This document shows, piece after piece, positions 59,993-64,000 of a stretch of 64,000 nucleotides of DNA. Every line of letters begins with the position of its first letter. Positions within the stretch are counted from its first letter, which is position 1. The stretch is taken from positions 179,438 through 243,437 of the forward strand of contig WTPW01000712.1 of assembly GCA_009809945.1 (NCBI GenBank). The letters run 5' to 3'. The position numbers and the translations under genes were made by a program. The notes beneath the pieces are model-generated. The model ran no database searches, was not told the DNA's origin, and saw only the letters and a program-made list of their open reading frames with translations. The DNA comes from Gigaspora margarita. Lineage: Eukaryota; Glomeromycota; Glomeromycetes; Diversisporales; Gigasporaceae.

Positions 59993-61403
59993 ATGAAGTT
60001 ATTTTTATTCTTCATAACTTTCATTCAAGGGGTCATTCTGATCTCAGGTAACAATAGTCACAATGGTGATAATAATAAATATACCAAATATGTAAAGGGT
60101 ACAGATCTTTACAAAAGGCCCAAGGGTAGTATTGGTACTCCATATCCAACCACATTCAAAGAAAATTATTCTGGTGACCTTAAATTTTTGGTTTTTGGTG
60201 ATTGGGGACAGAAAGGACCTGGCACCGGTCAAAACCAAGTAGCTAAAGCTATGGTAACTTGGGCTAATCATAATAAAACTACATTTGTATTAAATGCTGG
60301 AGGTAAGATTAAAGAAAATTATTTACTTTACATGTTTAAATTTTACTTTTAATAAATATAATTATTTTTATCTTTTATTAGATAGCTTTTATCAAACAAC
60401 TAATACTACTGCTCCTAATGTCACTGATGCATCTGATCACGAAGGTGTATCAAGCATATCTGATACAAAATGGAAATCTTATTGGTTAGATATATATGGT
60501 GGTAGATTGAAAGATATAACTTGGTATAGTGTAGCAGGAAATCATGATTGGTATAATAATGTCACCGCTGAAGTTGACTATTTCTGGGATGTTGATTCAA
60601 GATTCTTTCTTCCTTCACTTTATTATGTTCGAAAAGTTACATTTGGTAGTGGTGTATGCGCCGCCTTTATTCACTTCGATACAGATCCATATTTTTATAA
60701 TTACTCTAGTTATACCAAAAAAAATAATTTAAAACAAACCCTTACCGATTTAAATTTACATACAGATGAGCAACTTAATGATAGATTAAAATGGCTTGAA
60801 GATCAGTTGGTTGCTGTACAAGATGCTGATTGGATTTTCGTTCTAGGTCATCATCCACTTGATGGTGATTGTAGACTTAAAGATACTAAAAATTATTATT
60901 TAATGTATGAACTTCCTCCAATCCTTGAAAAACATGGTGTATCTGCCTATTTCAACGGTCATGCCCATGAACTTGCCGTTTCACTTGCCAATTCAACTTC
61001 TCCTGTCACTTATTTCGGTTCTGGTGCTGGTGGTGCTAAACTTGAACCTGAATGCAAAAATCCTACTTGGACTTCTCCCTTTACTTTTGGTTTCTTATCT
61101 GTTTCTATTCCTGCTGATGGAAAATTTTTACATTTCGATTATGTTGATGCTAATAATACTGACACACCTCCTAAAGTCATTTATTCGGGTTCAGTTAAGT
61201 CTCGTAAAAATAAAACCGGAAATCATGGTAAAGGAAATGATGATAAAGAAAATCATGGTAAAGGAAATGATGATAAAGAAAATCATGGTAAAGAAAATCA
61301 TGGTAAAGGAAATGATGATAAAGAAAATCATGGTAAAGGAAATGATGGTAAAGGAAATGATGGTAAAGGAAATGATTGGGGATATAATAAAGGAAGGTGG
61401 TAA
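59993..61403 (+). CDS. Secreted purple acid phosphatase (TRAP-like metallophosphatase)
   Basis: This gene has two exons, 59993-60302 and 60382-61403, with a 79-nt GT-AG intron and a 443-residue product. The first ~19 residues (MKLFLFFITFIQGVILISG) are a signal peptide. The metal-binding motifs of purple acid phosphatases are all present and in order: GDWG (D70), GDSFY (D104, Y107; split by the intron), AGNHD (N157), GHHP (H260/H261) and GHAH (H297, H299). The spacing and ~320-residue core resemble mammalian TRAP (ACP5) and small fungal homologues more than large plant enzymes. Substrate: phosphate monoesters, probably outside the cell or in the vacuole, which would suit phosphate scavenging. 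The tail after about residue 370 is a Gly/Asn/Lys/Asp repeat (NHGKGNDDKE). It looks intact. Internal frames on both strands are shadows. Confidence 0.9.
61208..61385 (+). repeat. 18-bp coding repeats in the phosphatase tail
   Basis: Units of 'aaatgatgataaagaa' and 'aatcatggtaaagg' alternate, all multiples of 3, encoding NDDKENHGKG-type motifs. The array likely varies in length between strains. Confidence 0.8.
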
Positions 61404-61876
61404 AAGAAAATGGCAATGGAGATGTTAACGGAAATGATGATGTGATATAAATAATGGTGTGTTAATAAATAGAGTTAAAATATAATTATTTCTTAATTTT
61501 TTATTCCTTGAAATATTTATTAAGATTCTATAATATTTCTCTATAACAAATTACAATGTATTTTATTTATGATTTGTATTTTTAAAGTTTTTATAAATTC
61601 TATTAGTTCTATAATATTTTTTAGAATGAACAACAATGTATTTTTATTTAATTAGTTATTAAGTAAATTTTTTATAAAGTCTATTAGTTCTATAAATTCT
61701 GATAGTAACATATTTAATTATATTGATTACTTTATTTTAATTTAAAGATAAGAAATTTGGTTTGAAATTATTGTCATAAAAGACTTAACTGAAACTGAAA
61801 ATTAAATTATAGATCTCGATTAAAAATATAAGCTCTTCAAAATCCTTTTTTTTTTTTTTTTAATAATTATGATAAT
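61404..61876. other. 3' flank of the phosphatase gene
   Basis: AT-rich sequence; 'ttaataaatag' near 61461 could serve as a polyadenylation signal. No gene is seen. Confidence 0.4.
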
Positions 61877-62712
61877 CTAATTCTTTGCCTCTAAGTTTCT
61901 TAAACAAATGTTAAAACATATATTAAAAAAATAACGTATAAGAAAATTTACAATGATAATTAAAACATCTTTGCCCACTGCAAATTCAGAAAATGAATCA
62001 CAATATGCCCAAAAAATTGCTTGGGTGAATTCACTATCCTGATCTCGTTTATCATTGTATGCATTCTTTAAGGCAATATTTTCTACAATACTATCATCAT
62101 CATGCAAGCTTTTAAGAAGTAATTCGATGTTGGTAAATTACTTGCTAAGCAGCCTTTAGAATAGTTTTATGCTTATGCTGCACTTTGTGGCAGCCGCCTA
62201 ATCAAACCTTGTAATTTTTGCTTGCGTTGATAGCTCACTGCATTATAAACATCAGGTTTATGGATATATTTTGAACTAACAGAGTTCAAGACTGAAAATA
62301 TATCCTTAGTCCTAAGTCCATTATCATAAAGCTTTTCTATCAAACCTAGATCATCATTATCATGTTTGCGGCTAACAGTACTGAATTTGGTGGCACTCAA
62401 GCAAACATCATAATTATGTTCCAGACATGACTTAGTTATAACATATTTTTTAGAGCGCTTATGATAGTTTATTCCAATAGCAAATAGACATTCAGTATGC
62501 TTAGTAGTATATTCTTCATTCCTTTCACTATACTTTCTCTGCTTTTTGCATACAAAAAGCGCTTGCCTATAACTGTTGTCAGAATTTTTCATCGTCTTTC
62601 CTAGAATTATGACAGAATTCGGTTGCATTGTATATCTTTCAATTGTCATACAAGCTTCAGCGAAGGTCGTTACGTCACATCCAGACTCAACAGTGCTAGC
62701 ATCCATTGTCAA
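61877..62712 (-). pseudogene. N-terminal part of a MULE/FAR1-type transposase
   Basis: The frame at 62712-62173 (179 codons) reads through a FAR1-like zinc-binding region: HTECLFAIGINYHKRSKKYV and LEHNYDVC, then a helical region GLIEKLYDNGLRTKDIFSVL. Frame is then lost, and a second piece (62125-61877) carries LHDDDSIVENI and EFTQAIFWAYCDSFSEFAVG, which in MULE transposases leads into the catalytic D of the first DDE strand. The catalytic domain itself is missing. I recall very similar proteins in Rhizophagus. It is a truncated, inactive transposon gene. Opposite-strand frames at 62576-62838 are shadows. Confidence 0.6.
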
Positions 62713-63770
62713 ATATTTCTTAAGAATATTTTATCTCTTAATAACTCGAAATGTAAAGTGGCTCATCAATTAATTGCGTCATGTTCTTTCTATATCTCAA
62801 TAATTTCAAAAACAGGTACCAAACGATCTATACAATAATAAATAAAAATTTAGAACCTTGGCTTTAATTCTTGTTACAGTGTTATTAACAGCTTTTTTAT
62901 TTACAAAAGAAATTTTACTTCGCTTTTCGTCTTTAATTTCCAAATTCAGATATTTATCCATGTGGCATGATCAGAAAAATTCTTGCATGTACAAATGCAG
63001 ATACAGAAAATTTCTTCATCCTGTCGTTCTTTTTTTTATTAATTACTTCCTATTTCAGTTATTTTATCCATGCTGCTTCGTGTATAAAAATGTACTGAAA
63101 ACTTGGCTTTGTCTCTCGTCTTCGTTTTTACTGTATGTACAAAGTAGATAGTGGTTGTGAAAAAGAGTTGATCATGAAAAATTACTGTAAGTATTTATAA
63201 GTTAGATGTGGATCATAAACAAAGAGTTGCATAAATGTTGAAAAAGTTGTGTGTTTATACTATTTTGATATGTACGAGATGTCACAAGATTGAGATACTA
63301 TAGTTTTATTGACTAATTCGATTGATGTATGCACTGTTATACAAAACTGAAGTACACAAAAAATTGCTGTATATTTTTTACCAAATTTTAATTTTTTTAT
63401 TGAATGTAAAAATTAAAAGTCAAATAATAAAAACTTCTCTGATTTATATGAAATTTTTAGGATAAGCATATTTTGATCACCTAAATAAGGTTACTTAAGC
63501 AATTATAATCATTTAACATTATTTAACATTGTAGAATTTGAACTTTACTATGTAGCAACTATTGTCAATTGTAGAGTAACTTATTTTTGGGTCAAAGATG
63601 AACAAATAAGGTACCCAATATTTCTAAGCCAAAAATCTTTGAAAACAAAAAATGAGTATAGTTTTCCTAAAATTTCCAAAATCAATTTATCAGGACTATT
63701 AAATAATACCAAATATTAGCTTTAATCCAAATGATTATGTGTGATTAACTAGAAACTAGAGGACTACATC
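62713..63770. other. Spacer, no supported gene
   Basis: A 97-codon plus frame (62858-63151) is rich in Phe/Leu and Cys but has no domain I know. It may belong to the MULE terminal region. The rest is AT-rich. Confidence 0.3.
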
Positions 63771-63779
63771 TGCAAATTT

Positions 63780-63965
63780 TATATATAGATATTAATCGAT
63801 ATATAACACTTAATCATTTTATATCGATTATAAAATATCGTTATATATCGATTAATTGGATAAAAATCAATATATATCTAAATCGATATATATCATTTTT
63901 TTATATTAAATCGTTATATATCTATAAATCAATTATAATCAGAATTATTTGAAATGATATATAAT
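63780..63965. repeat. 'aatcgatatata' repeat tract
   Basis: Many overlapping copies of 'atatatcgatta' and 'atcgatatatat' on both strands form a highly self-complementary AT tract. Confidence 0.65.
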
Positions 63966-64000
63966 GATTAACAGATCTTTAACAATTACATAATCTTTTG

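Noticed and set aside
60907-61428. 173-codon frame rich in Met/Ile/Lys
   Set aside because: It is a +1 shadow of the phosphatase repeat tail.
1-64000. CRISPR arrays or bacterial operons
   Set aside because: No regularly spaced identical repeats with unique spacers; introns, poly(A) retroposons and codon use are eukaryotic.

Overview
The window reads as a transposon-dense, very AT-rich stretch of a fungal nuclear genome, most likely an arbuscular mycorrhizal fungus (Glomeromycotina, Rhizophagus/Gigaspora type). I base this on short GT-AG introns of 63-183 nt, CCCTAA telomere-type repeats, and protein families I recall as expanded in these fungi: a beta-propeller/TRP-like channel, a PARP-like protein and an EN-RT-RNase H LINE. 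No database was consulted, so the lineage is an inference. There is one sequence gap (37030-37572) and scattered ambiguous bases in the LINE.

Only two loci look like substantial host genes. At 19019-23495 (minus) lies a multi-exon gene coding an N-terminal propeller-like region and a six-helix cation-channel domain. Its 3' part splices cleanly in frame and includes an 11-nt microexon, while its 5' part has at least one frame break. At 59993-61403 (plus) lies an intact secreted purple acid phosphatase with one 79-nt intron and a repetitive Lys/Asn/Gly-rich tail. A PARP-like gene (16040-16756) has lost its C-terminal frame, and a short TPR-like scrap sits at 18543-18630.

Layout: 1-2303 end of a Tigger/pogo element carrying another MITE; 2341-3158 long inverted-repeat element; 3840-4870 33-bp minisatellite; 6040-7340 degraded coding and LTR-like debris; 7451-9210 four tandem units of a ~380-500-bp satellite; 9290-9645 a dispersed MITE; 9888-9917 a Helitron-like 3' terminus; 11525-13551 two nested hAT-type elements with exact target duplications; 14295-14582 a third hAT MITE; 16-23.5 kb the host-gene block; 23757-24396 a GC-rich MITE; 26442-34103 a full-length but decayed LINE with 18-bp target duplications, itself interrupted by a solo LTR (27071-27777) and a ~1-kb near-perfect palindrome (30775-31773); 34.8-35.5 kb a TIR transposon; 36867-37828 a fourth hAT element; 38021-38241 a MITE holding interstitial telomeric repeats; 39.4-58.9 kb MITEs, a tRNA-headed SINE (42319-42947), tandem repeats, and a BED/hAT transposase relic; 60-61.4 kb the phosphatase; 61.9-62.7 kb a truncated MULE transposase.

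The host genes show no operon-like relation to each other. The organising theme is successive transposon insertion, and in several places nested target duplications let the order of events be read directly.
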